A DNA stretch of 64,000 nucleotides from Thelonectria olida (lineage: Eukaryota; Ascomycota; Sordariomycetes; Hypocreales; Nectriaceae): positions 372,001 through 436,000 of the forward strand of contig JAGPYM010000003.1 in NCBI GenBank assembly GCA_020736575.1. The letters run 5' to 3'. Positions 1-10,409 of this stretch are shown here, piece by piece (the first letter of the stretch is position 1; each line of letters begins with the position of its first letter). A model generated the notes under the pieces. That model searched no databases. It was not told where the DNA came from and worked only from the letters and a program-made list of their open reading frames with translations. The position numbers and the translations under genes were made by a program.

Positions 1-602
1 CTGTTGATCCTCTCAATCGAGAGCTTCATGCCAGGCTTCTGCAGGACTGCCTCCAGGTACCCCGTGTTGCTCCACCAGAGCCGGGAGAGAGACGAGGTAT
101 CGGGAAACACCTCTGTCCGGGCAGTGGGCGCAATGGCCACGGACGTCCGAGCGGAGAGAGCCTTGAAGAGAACACCGAGGATGATACCGTGAGCGACGAC
201 GCAGATGACAGAGCCGTCGGCCAACGGGAAGAGATGATCGTCGAGGAAACGATCAACGCGTAGCCTCATTGCCTCGGGCGTCTCGGCACCTTCGTGTTGC
301 TTCGAGCCCATCCGGGTCCCTTCCCCCGTGCCAAAGTCTTTCTCCCTCAGCTCCGACAGCTGCACGATCGCCAGGTCTGGACCGCGTTTCTGCGCATCGC
401 AAAGACCCTCGGCTGTGCGCACGGCACGCACCAAGTCGGACGAAAAGACGTGTGTGACGACGACCTTGTCGGCAAGGTGCGAGGCCAGACGGCGAGCTTG
501 GATGGCCCCGTGAGCTGTGAGAGGCGAGTCGCGAGATCCGGCGTAGAGGCCAGCGACGTTGTCTACCGTTTCTCCATGGCGGATGAGGAAGAGACGGGTC
601 AT
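1..602 (-). CDS. Histidine phosphatase (phosphoglycerate mutase-like) family protein, 3' end cut by window edge
   Basis: The frame is open from an ATG at 600-602 to the left edge (200 codons seen, no stop), so the C-terminus lies outside the window. Residues 6-12 read LIRHGET, the phosphohistidine (RHG) signature of the histidine phosphatase superfamily. A second catalytic-type His lies in VVAHG about 145 residues in, at the usual spacing. Together they indicate a small soluble phosphomonoesterase or mutase acting through a phospho-His intermediate. Fungal members are mostly metal-independent phosphatases of unknown substrate, so true glycolytic mutase activity is not implied. No intron is needed in the visible part. 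The gap to the next gene (603-828) holds this gene's promoter and the 3' flank of the LEA-like gene. Confidence 0.85.
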   Translation of the reverse strand, partial: MTRLFLIRHGETVDNVAGLYAGSRDSPLTAHGAIQARRLASHLADKVVVTHVFSSDLVRAVRTAEGLCDAQKRGPDLAIVQLSELREKDFGTGEGTRMGSKQHEGAETPEAMRLRVDRFLDDHLFPLADGSVICVVAHGIILGVLFKALSARTSVAIAPTARTEVFPDTSSLSRLWWSNTGYLEAVLQKPGMKLSIERIN

Positions 603-828
603 GGCACGCCGGTGCCGTCAACTGGAAAGCTGAACATGGTGATGATGAGAAGAACTGAAGGAATTTGTCGGCGTGAAGAAAATTTATGCGAGTGGCTGAT
701 TGGATAGATGCATAACGGGTAGATGCAACCAACACCAAGTGGATCAGTGGAGCGAGAAATTGAACAACAATTCAAATTAATCGGAGAAATAATTACATCA
801 AAAAGAGAAATTCGCCAAATCAATACTA

Positions 829-3800
829 TTACAGTCCAAGCAAACCAATTTTAGCGCCCTGCGGCTTCTTCTTTCCAGTGATGGTGCCAACCACGCCTCC
901 GAGACCAAGAGTGTCGAGAATCTTGTTCACACCCAATCCGCCAAGGAGGTTGTCGATGATGCCACCCAGGCCAATGCCGCTCAGCTACAGAAGTTAGCAT
1001 TGCACGAGGTGATACGAGATGAGGACTTACGAGTCTTCCAACTAGACCGAGCACACCGTTCAGCAACAGACCAACAGCAGCGATAATCTGGAACAATGGC
1101 TCAGCCAAGAGAGCCCACAGAGGGTTGAGCTCCTTCTTGGCATGAGGCATGTCGGCAATCTTGCGCTTCGCGTTGTCAATGGTTTCGGTAATGGTTCCAG
1201 TGAGCTGCAACTGTTAGCGTTCGTCGTGTTACGTTGATCGCGTTGACTCACCTCTTTCAGACACTCGGCGAGATGGTACTCCTCAGGGCTACCCTCCCGG
1301 CTGCCGGCCTTTGCCTTTGCGTTTCGCTGGATACGGCCGTCGGGATCGAGGCCACGAATAGTGCCGTTGGTCTCGGTCAAGATCCTGCCGCCCTCTTCGA
1401 TGAGAGGCCTGACCTGCTTGACAAGCTCCTCCTCGTCAAGCTCCTCCTTGGGAGTGCGCTCAGCCCGGTCAATCTTTTCGGTAATCATTTTGCAGATGGG
1501 TCGGATCTTATCCAGAGACTGCTCCACGCAGTACGCAATCTGCCCGGCCAGCTTCCTGTCCTTTTCGGCCTCCAGGCGCTTCTCCTTCTCCTCCTCCGTC
1601 TCTTCCGGCTCCGGCTCCGGTTCGGGCTCGGCAGGAATATCCTCGAGACGACTGACATGACCGACGGGCTCTCCCTTTTGGTTGACGACATCGCCATCGT
1701 CGTCAATTTCCTTGCCCGAGCAAACTTGCACGTCGCCGCTGGTCAGCTTGCCGATGATGTTTCCATCTTCGTCAACCACGTTGCCTTCACGGTTAACGCG
1801 TCGGCCGGAGAGCAAGTGCTTCTTCTTTTCGACCTCTTCCTCTTCCCAGCGCTCAGCCTTGCCGATGACGTTGCCGTTCTTGTCGAGAATCTCGCCATCA
1901 TCGTCAACACCGCGACCGGCGAGAATCTTGGCGTCTCCCTCGATTAAGCGTCCTACGACGACTCCAGCCGGAGTGACGACCTTGCCCTCCTTGTTCACGG
2001 TGCAGCCGCTGAGCTCAGAGAAAGGACCGGTCTTGACACCCTCGCGCGAACCTTCAGAGACGAGCTCGACGCGGCCGATGATGTCACCAGACTCGCTACG
2101 GATGTTGCCCTCCTTGTCGCACATGCGACCGATGACAGAGTTGAGGTCTCCCTCGACAACGCGACCGTAGATGTTGCCGCTCGAGTCAACGGCTTTTCCA
2201 GCCTTGTTGATTCGCTTGCCGGCGAGGATAGAGTAGTCGATCGGGGCTTCGGGCTCTTCTTCGGGCTCTTCCCAGCGCTCAGCCTTGCCAATGACGTTGC
2301 CGTTCTTGTCAAGGATATCACCATCCTCGTCGACAGGGCGGCCATAGAGGGTCTTGGGATCTCCCTCTTTAAGCTGGCCGACGATTTCTCCCGCCGCAGT
2401 GATGACCTTGCCATCCTTGCCGACAGTGCATGGTCCCATGTCAGCAAACGGACCGTCCTTTGCACCCTCGCGCTCAGTCTCCGGCACTAGCTCGGCTCGC
2501 CCGATGATGTCGCCAGACTCGCCACGAATGTTGCCGTCCTTGTCGCACATGCGTCCGATAAGCGAGCTAAGATGGCCCTCAACAACGCGCCCAAAGATGG
2601 TACCGTGAGAGTCGACGACGTTGCCGTTCTTGTTGACTCGCTTGCCCTCCAAGGCCGAGTTGTCGACCTCGGGCTCGGGTGTGGCCTCGGGCTCCTCCCA
2701 GGCCTCGGCCTTGCCGATGACATTGCCTTTTCGGTCAAGAATGTCGCCGTCTTTGTCGACTGTGCAGCCTTTGAGGCGCTTGAGGTCACCCTCGACGACT
2801 TCACCGACCTGCTTGCCCTGGTACATGACGCGCCCATCGGATTCAACAACAGCACCGGGGAAGTTTTCGAATGGAGAAAAGTCCTTGACTTCCCCCCGCT
2901 CACTCTCTGGAATGAGCTCGGCTCGGCCGATGATCTCACCGGATTCGCTGCGAATATTGCCTTTTTTATCGCACATGCGTCCAATGATGGATTCCATGTG
3001 GCCTTCGACAACACGACCAAAAACGGTTCCATCAGAGTCAACGATGTTACCGGCCTTGTTGACTCGTTTGCCTTCAAGAATCGAAACGTCGGCCTCAGGT
3101 TCAGGCGTGGCCTCGGGTTCGTCCCATGCCTCAGCCTTGCCGATGACGTTGCCTCTTCGGTCCAGAATATCACCGTCCTCATCGACCGTGCTGCCCTTGA
3201 CGCGCTTCAGGTCACCCTCGATGACTTGGCCAACCTGCTTGCCCTCAAAGACAACGCGACCGTCGGCTTCGACAACGGCGCCGGGGAAGTTCTCGAACGG
3301 GGCAAAGTCCTTGAGATCCTCGCGTTCATTGTCAGGAAGAGGCTCTCCTCGGCCAACCTTTTTGCCGGAATCGTCCCAGATGTCACCGTTCTCGTCGGCT
3401 TTCTTGCCGACCATGTGCTTGACCTCTCCATCGATGACGCGACCGACCCAGTCGCCGTTGTCGTTGACGAGGTTGCCGCCCTTATTGACAGTGCAGCCCT
3501 TGAGGGCGGCGTAGTCCTTCTTCTCTTCCTCAGTCTCTTCGGCCTCGTCTCCTGGGGCCTCGGTGCCTTCAACTGCGGCCTCGTCGCCTGGAGCCTCATC
3601 GCCGGCGTCAGACTTGGGAGCCTCCGTCTCTGGAGCCTCGGACTTGGGGATCTCGCCCTCGGGGAGTTCGCCCTCGGGGAGTTCGCTGGGTGGCGCTTCG
3701 GATGGGGGTGCCTGTGAGTCGGGAGCCTTGGACTCTAATTGAGACTTGTCGAGTTCAGAACCCTCAGGGAGTTCACCCTCGGGCAATTCATCCTCGGGCT

Positions 3801-5645
3801 TCTCGCCTTCCTTCTCGTCCTCCTTCTCGCCCTCCTCCTCGTCCTCCTTCTCGCCCTCGGGGAGTTCACCCTCAAGCTTCTCACCCTCGAGCTTCTCACC
3901 CTCCTTCTCGCCCTCCTTCTCACCCTCGGGGAGTTCACCCTCAAGCTTCTCACCCTCCTTCTCACTCTCGGGGAGTTCACCCTCAGTTTTGTCGACCTGT
4001 GAGCCTTCAGGAACCTCAGACTTGGTCTTCTCAACTTGCGAACCCTCGGGGACCTCGCCTTCAAGCTTCTCGCCCTCAGGCAATTCACCCTCGAGCTTCT
4101 CGCCCTCCTTCTCACCCTCGGGGAGCTCACCCTCAGTCTTGTCGACCTGTGAGCCTTCGGGAACCTCAGACTTGGTCTTCTCAACTTGTGAACCCTCGGG
4201 AATCTCACCCTCGGGGAGTTCACCCTCAGTCTTCTCGACCTCTGAGCCTTCGGGAACCTCAGACTTGGTCTTCTCAACTTGTGAACCCTCGGGAATCTCA
4301 CCCTCGGGCTTCTCAAACTGGGAACCTTCGGGAATTTCGCCCTCGGGGATCTCAGACTTGGGTACCTCAGACTTGGGTACCTCAGACTTGGTCTTGTCGA
4401 GTTGAGAGCCCTCAGGCACCTCGTCCTTGGGAGGCTCGTCCTTGACCTCGGACTTCTCCGTCAGGTCAGTCTTGGGCACGCCCTCCGTCTCAGTTGGCTC
4501 CTTGTCGATCTTGGAATCAACCTTGGACGTCTCCTCGTTAAATTTGGAGACACTGTCCTCGGGCTTCAAGTCTTCCTCGTCGAGGACCTTTTCGTTATCA
4601 TTTTCAGGCTCGGGAGGCACCTCCTGCAGATCGTCCTTGGTGTCTTGGCCCTCCTTCACCGTCGAGTCTTTGGTATCATCAATATCCTTTGCAGTTGAGT
4701 CCTTAGTGTCAATGTCCTTTACAGTCGAGTCCTTGGCGCCTTCCGCCTCTTTTGCAACCGATTCCTTGCCTTCGAGTCCGACATCCTTGCCCGTAGTCGA
4801 TTGGTCCCGATCTTCGAGATTAATCTCGGACTGCTCAGGGTTCGTCTTGTCGTCCACGTCCTTGGACAGGTCTTCTTTTGGCAGGTCGTCTTTAGACACA
4901 TCTTTTGGCAGGTCGTCTTTAGACACGTCTTTTGGCAGGTCGTCCTTGGACACATCGTCCTTGGGCAGGTCTTTAGGCAAGTCGTCCTTCACGTCCTTGG
5001 ACAGCGACTGCTTATCGACCTCGCTCTGAGGAGTCGACTTGTCGGTGTTGCTCGTGCCAGACTTGCTGCCAAGGTTTCTGGCGGTGTTGTATACGCCTTT
5101 TAGACTCGACAGACCGAAACCGCCCGTCTTCTTTTGCTTCTCTGGCGCCTCGTGGGTGTACTCGGCATGCTCGTCGTCTGGCACGGCCTTGCCGACGACA
5201 TCGCCAGAAGATGTGACGACGTCGCCGGCGGCCGTGACTGTGTTGCCTACAAGGCCCTTGGGATCTTTAGACTCTTCAATTTTGCCGATGGTCTTGCCGG
5301 ACTGATCCACCACATCTCCGGCTTCGCTCACAATGCCAGCACTGCGTGGGACCGAGTGTGTATCGACTGACAAGTTAGCAAGGCGCGGCACGGGGTGGTG
5401 AAGCATCTCTACATACCGGGATTGCTCTGTTCCTCGGCAGGAGTATCTTTCGGGGTATCTTTGTTCCAGCCCCCCGGAATGGACGGGTTCTGCATAATGG
5501 TGGTCGTGGTATGTCGAACTGTCTCTTCAGTGTGGATTGTCTCTGTTGTCTCGATCGTCTTTACAGTCTTGTAGTTTAAAATGTTATCAACCATGCGTTG
5601 AAATGCTTGTTTGCTTCGTTGGATGAAAGGTAAGCAGACTGCCAT
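829..5645 (-). CDS. Giant LEA-like DUF3659 repeat protein
   Basis: Four exons (5645-5417, 5366-1252, 1204-1031, 984-829) close in phase to a 1,557-residue protein. A short Thr/Glu-rich head leads into a charged, disordered region (about residues 130-680) of Lys/Asp/Glu-rich and ELPEGE / PEGSQVEKTKSEVPEG repeats. The second half carries many DUF3659-type modules of the form DEDGDILDKNGNVIGKAE and KEGNIRSESGDIIGR. The tail is Gly/Leu-rich and hydrophobic (LLNGVLGLVGRL...GLGGVVGTITG). Fungal proteins of this build are annotated as LEA-domain proteins and are thought to act in desiccation or stress protection; that role is inference. The start may be the ATG at 5645 or the in-frame ATG at 5594. 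Repeat number probably varies between strains. Long ORFs on the + strand here are shadows of the repeats. Confidence 0.88.
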
Positions 5646-6048
5646 AGACCACCACGATACAAGTCACTTTATACATGCTCATATTAACTTTCGCAGCTTC
5701 GAATCAAGTTTATTCTGTCTTGAGGGAAGACATGTAAACGTCAGAGCAAAGCGATGGCGGCAATACGGTGTTCTCGACTCGGCACGGATGCACGTCATGA
5801 ATGAAGATCGGACGTTTGAAAAGTGTGGCGAGTGCGCGACATGACGTAAAGGACCTTTGCTCGAGGATGGCAGCCGTGGCTGAAGTGTACAGGGTTCGAC
5901 GGTTGATTCTGGGGCTGGAAACCGGCTTCTGGACTCACAACCATGTCTGGTGACGACCACGCGCGTTGAGGGTGTGGGGGATCGAGATTGGAGAGCTTCA
6001 CGTGTGGCATTGATTCTAGCGGCACGACTAAAGTACATGGAGTTTCAA
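5646..6048. other. Intergenic, upstream of the LEA-like gene
   Basis: This holds the promoter of the LEA-like gene and the 3' flank of the next minus-strand gene. I see no further ORF with coding character and no clear named element. Confidence 0.5.
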
Positions 6049-6714
6049 CTATTTCCCACTGTCGCGGTCTCGGTTAAAGACGGTGGGTATCTTGATGACT
6101 AGCTGGATTCCGTCAAAGGTCGATTTGACATCCAGATAGAGCTCGTCCGGCCGAGGGGCGGCCGGAGCTCTGGGCACATCTTTGGTGGTTTCCTTGCCCT
6201 TGGCCTCGCTCTCCTCCTTGTCCTTGTCCTCGCCCTTGGTCTTGGGAGGGCTGTTCATCTTGCCAACCACACTTCCTTGGTCGTCGTATATGTTGCCGTC
6301 GTCATCCACCTGAAGGCCTCCGCTCAGGGGTTTCAAGTTGGGCAAGGTGTAATTTTCCGATACGTGGCCGACGACCTGGCCGTCGACGTCGAGAACCTCG
6401 CCCGACGTCTCGACGGGTCGCCCTACCATGGACGGGAGATCGCCGTCGACGCGGCCCAGGACAGTGCCATCCCAGTCGAGGATGTTGCCAAACTCGTCGA
6501 CGTATTTGCCGTCGAGGTCTTTGGCGAGGCTCTGCGGTGACGGGCCAGAGGAGAGGGGGGTGATTTTTGGGATGCGGATCTGAGGCTGAGGCTGAGGCTC
6601 CTCGGCATCTGAGGCTGAGGAGGAGGAGCGTCGAGGACGAACGGGCACGTCAACCTCGTATGTGGTATGTGTGGGGGTTTCGTCGGGCGTGGGCGTGGGC
6701 GGGGTTGAAGGCAT
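6049..6714 (-). CDS. Small DUF3659 protein, relative of the LEA-like gene
   Basis: A single-exon ORF of 221 residues starts at MPSTPPTPTP (6712-6714); an ATG 13 codons upstream is less likely. After a Pro/Ser-rich disordered head (about residues 1-60) come three DUF3659-type modules: DEFGNILDWDGTVLGRV, ETSGEVLDVDGQVVGHV and DDDGNIYDDQGSVVGKM. They match those of the 1,557-residue neighbour in pattern and spacing. A Lys/Glu-rich linker follows, then a short hydrophobic tail (LYLDVKSTFDGIQLVIKIP). The two genes are head-to-tail on the same strand about 400 bp apart, consistent with local duplication. Function is unknown; a stress or structural role is inferred from the neighbour only. Confidence 0.82.
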   Translation of the reverse strand: MPSTPPTPTPDETPTHTTYEVDVPVRPRRSSSSASDAEEPQPQPQIRIPKITPLSSGPSPQSLAKDLDGKYVDEFGNILDWDGTVLGRVDGDLPSMVGRPVETSGEVLDVDGQVVGHVSENYTLPNLKPLSGGLQVDDDGNIYDDQGSVVGKMNSPPKTKGEDKDKEESEAKGKETTKDVPRAPAAPRPDELYLDVKSTFDGIQLVIKIPTVFNRDRDSGK

Positions 6715-7417
6715 CTTGAGATTTGGGCATACGACACGGGGTGAAGATGGCAAGATTTACACGAATTAAACGGCAGCGCGGCGATTGAAGAGTCGAATCT
6801 GACATGAGAAGTGGAGCGATGACGGCGATGAAGAGCTTGCTCGCAGTGCGTTGCGCGGTATTGTCCTGTTGGAGAAGCACTTCTGCCCTTTGGCACCGAC
6901 GTTGACGGGCCCATCCCTGCTCTCGCAGCGGAGATTCTGGTCCACCCTGGCCTCAAATCAAGTCTTGGGCCAGGCCAAGCCTGTTCTCTGCAGATCGGCG
7001 GTGGTGTTTACTGCCTGCGGTTAGCAGCTCGCCAACGGCTAGCCAAGACGAGCCACGCCCGAAGCCCTTGACATAATTCTGACACAACCGTTTGGCTCGG
7101 AGCGTTCCTGGGCGCGGAGGCTAACGACACCGTTGTTTCTCTGCTGAGGCTGGGCCGTTGCGACTGTTCAACCACCACTTACACGGGGCCAACCCCGGTC
7201 GATTCTGCACCCTGACGTGGGACTCGGGAGAATCTTGGCGATGCGGAGCGGTTTCAGACGGAGATCATATGAGACAGAAATAAGGTTGATTGAGAGAGCA
7301 TTAAACCAGCATTGAGTGATGCCCGTCTTGATGCATCGTCTTGACTGTATAGATTGATAACTATTCTTCGATTCCCGCCATAACGCCCGCCCAAACAATA
7401 ACACACGGATACAGGAG
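6715..7417. other. Intergenic, 0.7 kb
   Basis: This is the promoter side of the small DUF3659 gene and the 3' flank of the next minus-strand gene. ORFs crossing it lack coding character. Nothing else was recognised. Confidence 0.5.
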
Positions 7418-7887
7418 CTAATTCCTGGAGAGCAAAAAACGTCAGCCGTCGCAAACCTAGCCGGTACTGAAGTGGAATGACGAGTAAGACAAAGGGCCAT
7501 AGGCAGAGGGGACAAGAAACCCGGGGATACGTACAGCAGCGCCAACTCCAGGTCGCCGTGGATGCGCGCCTTGAGCTGGATCTCGATGTCCAGGTTCAGA
7601 TCCAGTCGCAGGCGCAGCGTGTCCTTGCCGTCGTCGCCGCCGCCCTTTTGGTCGACGGCGTTGTTGGTGACGCCTCCGAGCGTGTTGGTGACGCCCCCCA
7701 GAGCACCGCCGACGCCTTCACCGCCGCCGAGAGGGAGGTTGTCGAGGGGGCCGGATTGCTGCTTGCGGCGCGACGTCTTGGCCTTCTTCTTTGACCTGCG
7801 CTGCTTTGGCGGGGGGGCTTCTTCTACGCTGGAGGCTTCCGAGTCGACATCTTGGGACGAGACGCGATCCTTTTCTCTGGTGGACAT
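7418..7887 (-). CDS. Short disordered protein with the conserved 'LDLNLDIEIQLKARIHGDL' tail
   Basis: Exon 1 runs 7887-7535 from MSTREKDRVSSQ. It is rich in Ser, Lys, Glu and Gly (GGGEGVGGALGGVTNTLGG) and ends in an alternating hydrophobic stretch, LRLRLDLNLDIEI followed by QLKARIHGDLELALL. The donor GTACGT at 7534 follows two bases into the last codon. Two acceptors are plausible: the one before 7424 adds Asn and stops at 7418; another just upstream would add Thr-Gly and stop. The 3' end is therefore uncertain by a residue or two (about 119 aa). The same tail ends the gene at 9273-10409. I do not know a function. The alternating pattern suggests an amphipathic beta strand or a protein-binding tail on a disordered head. 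Confidence 0.72.
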
Positions 7888-7937
7888 GGCGAATTGGGTG
7901 ATGTGATGTGATGTGATTGATGAGTGAGAGGTGAGCT
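7888..7937. repeat. Simple GTGAT / CTCAC-type low-complexity tract in the presumed 5' UTR
   Basis: Short direct repeats (gtgatgtgatgtgatgtgattgatgagtgag) lie just upstream of the ATG at 7887. A longer tract of similar composition lies at 10616-10730, downstream of the related gene. Confidence 0.5.
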
Positions 7938-8211
7938 CGGATGAGTATGTACTGAGGCGAGTGAATGTGAATGTATGTATGGTGTTGTCGTGGTAAACGT
8001 CGAGACTCCAGAAGAGTCCAGAGGTCATATAAGTTGAGCGACTACCTTTTGGAATAACAGGATTTCACTTCAGATGAGGTCATACCGTGATCGAGATGCG
8101 TCTGAAGCAACCATTTCATCGACAACTTGGCACCCCCCCTCACACCTGAACTAGAGCGAGACCCTTGTCGCCCACCATCGCCGATCGCAGCCCTGCCGCC
8201 GACCAAGTCTC

Positions 8212-8866
8212 TCATTGCTTGACATAGCTGCTCTCCACGCCCCTCTGCACCTTTCTCACAAGCGCCACCTCCTTGCACCGCTCGGGTTCCGCCTCGTCCA
8301 GTATGTCTTCTTCAGGGTCCCAGTACACGGCCCAGCGTCCGTCCTCCTCCTGGACCGCCACAAACGTGTCGTGGTCCCCCTGGAGCGTCAGGAAACGCTC
8401 GTCCTTGCTCCATCCCCACGGCCCGATGACGTGATCGATGGTGTCCTTTCGGGCCCCAAAGTGCACCGCGTGCGTGTCGCGGTTCACGTAGATCCAGTTG
8501 AGCATCGGTGGGTCGACTTGGATGGTGCTCACCAACCCCAGATGCCCTTCCTCGGACGGATACTTGAAGTACCAGCCGTTGAACGGGTGGCCCTCGACGG
8601 GGTCGTCGGGCAGGTTGAGATAGATCTAGCAAACGACGCTTAGAGACGTTGTCGCGATGGATGCATCTGGCTGGACTGACCTTTCCGTCCGCGAGCACTC
8701 CCACGCCCGTCTCTCTCACTTTCCCCTTGACCTCGATGAGAAAGGCCAGCGTAAACTTCTCCTGCTCCTTGGTAAGCGAGGCATTCTGCGACTTTTGCGC
8801 GCTGATGGCCTCTGCTACCCCGATGACGGTAGGGATGGACGTGATTGTGAGCAGGCCGATGACCAT
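8212..8866 (-). CDS. Conserved fungal protein of unknown function, N-terminal hydrophobic segment
   Basis: Two exons (8866-8681 and 8625-8212; intron GTCAGT...GCTAG) give 199 residues. The first ~24 residues (MVIGLLTITSIPTVIGVAEA) form a hydrophobic stretch that could be a signal anchor or short membrane segment. The rest is soluble and rich in Trp and Asp, with patterns such as FNGWYFKYPSEEGHLG, PMLNWIYVNRDTHAVHFGARK and GPWGWSKDERFLTLQGDHDTF, which suggest a compact beta-rich fold. It resembles uncharacterised proteins common in Sordariomycetes; I cannot assign a function. It is divergent from the gene at 9273 across a 406 bp region. Confidence 0.8.
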
Positions 8867-9272
8867 GGTGAACTGCGTGTGAATAAACAGGATCTCGAGT
8901 TTCACGTCTCGAATCCCAGAGAACGAAATGACGTTTGATGAAATATGAAATATGGGGGATGTTGGTTCACCCCAGCAGCCCACACCACCGGCGTGCCATA
9001 TCCCTGCACCCTCCTACAGACGGCAGCTTATTTGGCCAGCAACGTCATAGGCACGACGTCATGGACGGGAGAGAGAATGGTCGCATCGTGATGTTTGCTC
9101 TGGGGTCAAACAGGTTGCGCGTGGCCTGATGACGTCCATTGCGTCAGTGTCGTCTTTTTGATCCTGTTTCTTGGTAGCTTGCGACATGACAAAAGCCCAG
9201 AGGCAGCTCGGTGGAAGGTTTGGACGCTGCCGACAATGAAACACAACGAGTCTTGTTCAATAGCATCGCAAC
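8867..9272. promoter_or_regulatory. Divergent promoter region
   Basis: 406 bp lie between the start codons of the minus-strand gene at 8866 and the plus-strand gene at 9273. No coding ORF or specific element is recognised. Confidence 0.45.
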
Positions 9273-10409
9273 ATGGCTTCACCACAGGTATGGGTGCTCA
9301 CCACATGGGAATGACTGGGCTAACAGGTGTAGCAAAATACGCCGCAAGGGGAGACTGGCTCTCCAAAACCCCAATCACCTACGCCGGGACAGGACCAGAA
9401 GCCTGATTCCAACGACAACAAGCCTGGCAGTCCCTTCGACAGCAAGCCCGACGACAAACCAGAGACGCCTGGGTCCAAGCCTGGCAACAATCTCGACGAT
9501 GAACCCGAGGACAAGCCAGAGACGACCGAGTCTAAGCCCGGCAACAATCTCGATAACAAACCCGAGGACAAGGGCAAGGACAAGCCAGAGACGCCCGAAA
9601 GCAAGCCCGACAGCAACAGGCCCGAGGACACGCTAGAGACGTCCGAGTCCAAGCCTGGTAGCAACGTCGACAGCAACAAGCCCGAGGACAAGCTAGAGAC
9701 GTCCGAGTCCAAGCCTGATAGCAACGTCGACAGCAAGCCTCAGGACAAGCCAGACAAGTCCGAAACCAATCAAGAGACCGACACGCCCACCGAAAAGCCC
9801 GAGGAGACGGAAAAGTCGGACGAGAAGCCCAAGGAGAAGCCCAAGGAGAAGCCCGCCAAGCCTGCAAAGGCAACAGCACAGGAGGAGGAAGAAGAAGAAG
9901 AGGAAGAGGAAGACAGCGACGAGTTTGACTCTGAAGACGATCAAGACGAGAGCGAGAGCGGCTCTGAAGAAGAAGAAGAAGAAGACGAAGAAGAAGATTC
10001 TGAGGATGAGTCGAGCGAGGAGGAGTCAGAGTCAGAGTCAGAATCAGAGTCGGAGTCTGAAGACGAACCTGTCACGCCCCCGCAGCAAGAGTCTGCGCCC
10101 GAAGGCAAGAGACGAACCAAGACGAAAGAAATGGCACGACGCAAACGCCCTGCCTGGCTGGACGAGGAGAGCGACAACGACGATATGCAGATGACACGGG
10201 CTCAACAGCGACGCCAGCGCCAACAGCAGCAGCAACAAATGCAGCAGCAGCAACAGCAACAGCAACAACAACAACAGCAACAACAGCAGCAGCAGCAGCA
10301 GGGGGGCGGCGGCAAAGACGCTCTCAGTCTGAAGCTGGACCTGAACCTGGAAATCGAAATCGAGCTCAAGGCGCGCATCCACGGCGATCTGACCTTGTCA
10401 TTGCTGTAA
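9273..10409 (+). CDS. Acidic disordered protein with poly-Gln tract and conserved 'LDLNLEIEIELKARIHGDL' tail
   Basis: Exon 1 is only five codons (9273-9287, MASPQ). After a 45 bp intron (GTATGG...GTGTAG), exon 2 (9333-10409) continues in frame for 363 residues in all. Order: Lys-Pro-Glu-Asp imperfect repeats such as NKPEDKLETSESKP (about residues 25-190); a poly-Glu and Ser/Glu acidic stretch (about 190-265); a basic patch with KEMARRKRPAWLDE; a Gln tract encoded by mixed CAG/CAA (about 10224-10301); Gly; and the conserved end LSLKLDLNLEIEIELKARI then HGDLTLSLL. The stop TAA overlaps a possible GTAAGT donor at the same phase as in the 7418-7887 gene, so a small 3' exon is possible. No known function; the pattern suggests a disordered scaffold. 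Confidence 0.75.
10224..10301 (+). repeat. CAG/CAA trinucleotide tract encoding poly-Gln
   Basis: Mixed CAG and CAA codons encode about 24 Gln residues with one Met interruption, inside the preceding gene. The mixture of synonymous codons argues for selected Gln content rather than a recent pure expansion. Confidence 0.85.

Noticed and set aside
1234..5305. Many long + strand ORFs (up to 381 codons) opposite the LEA-like gene
   Set aside because: They follow the repeat period of the minus-strand gene, have skewed repetitive composition and no domain; the minus strand gives one frame with clean splice sites.
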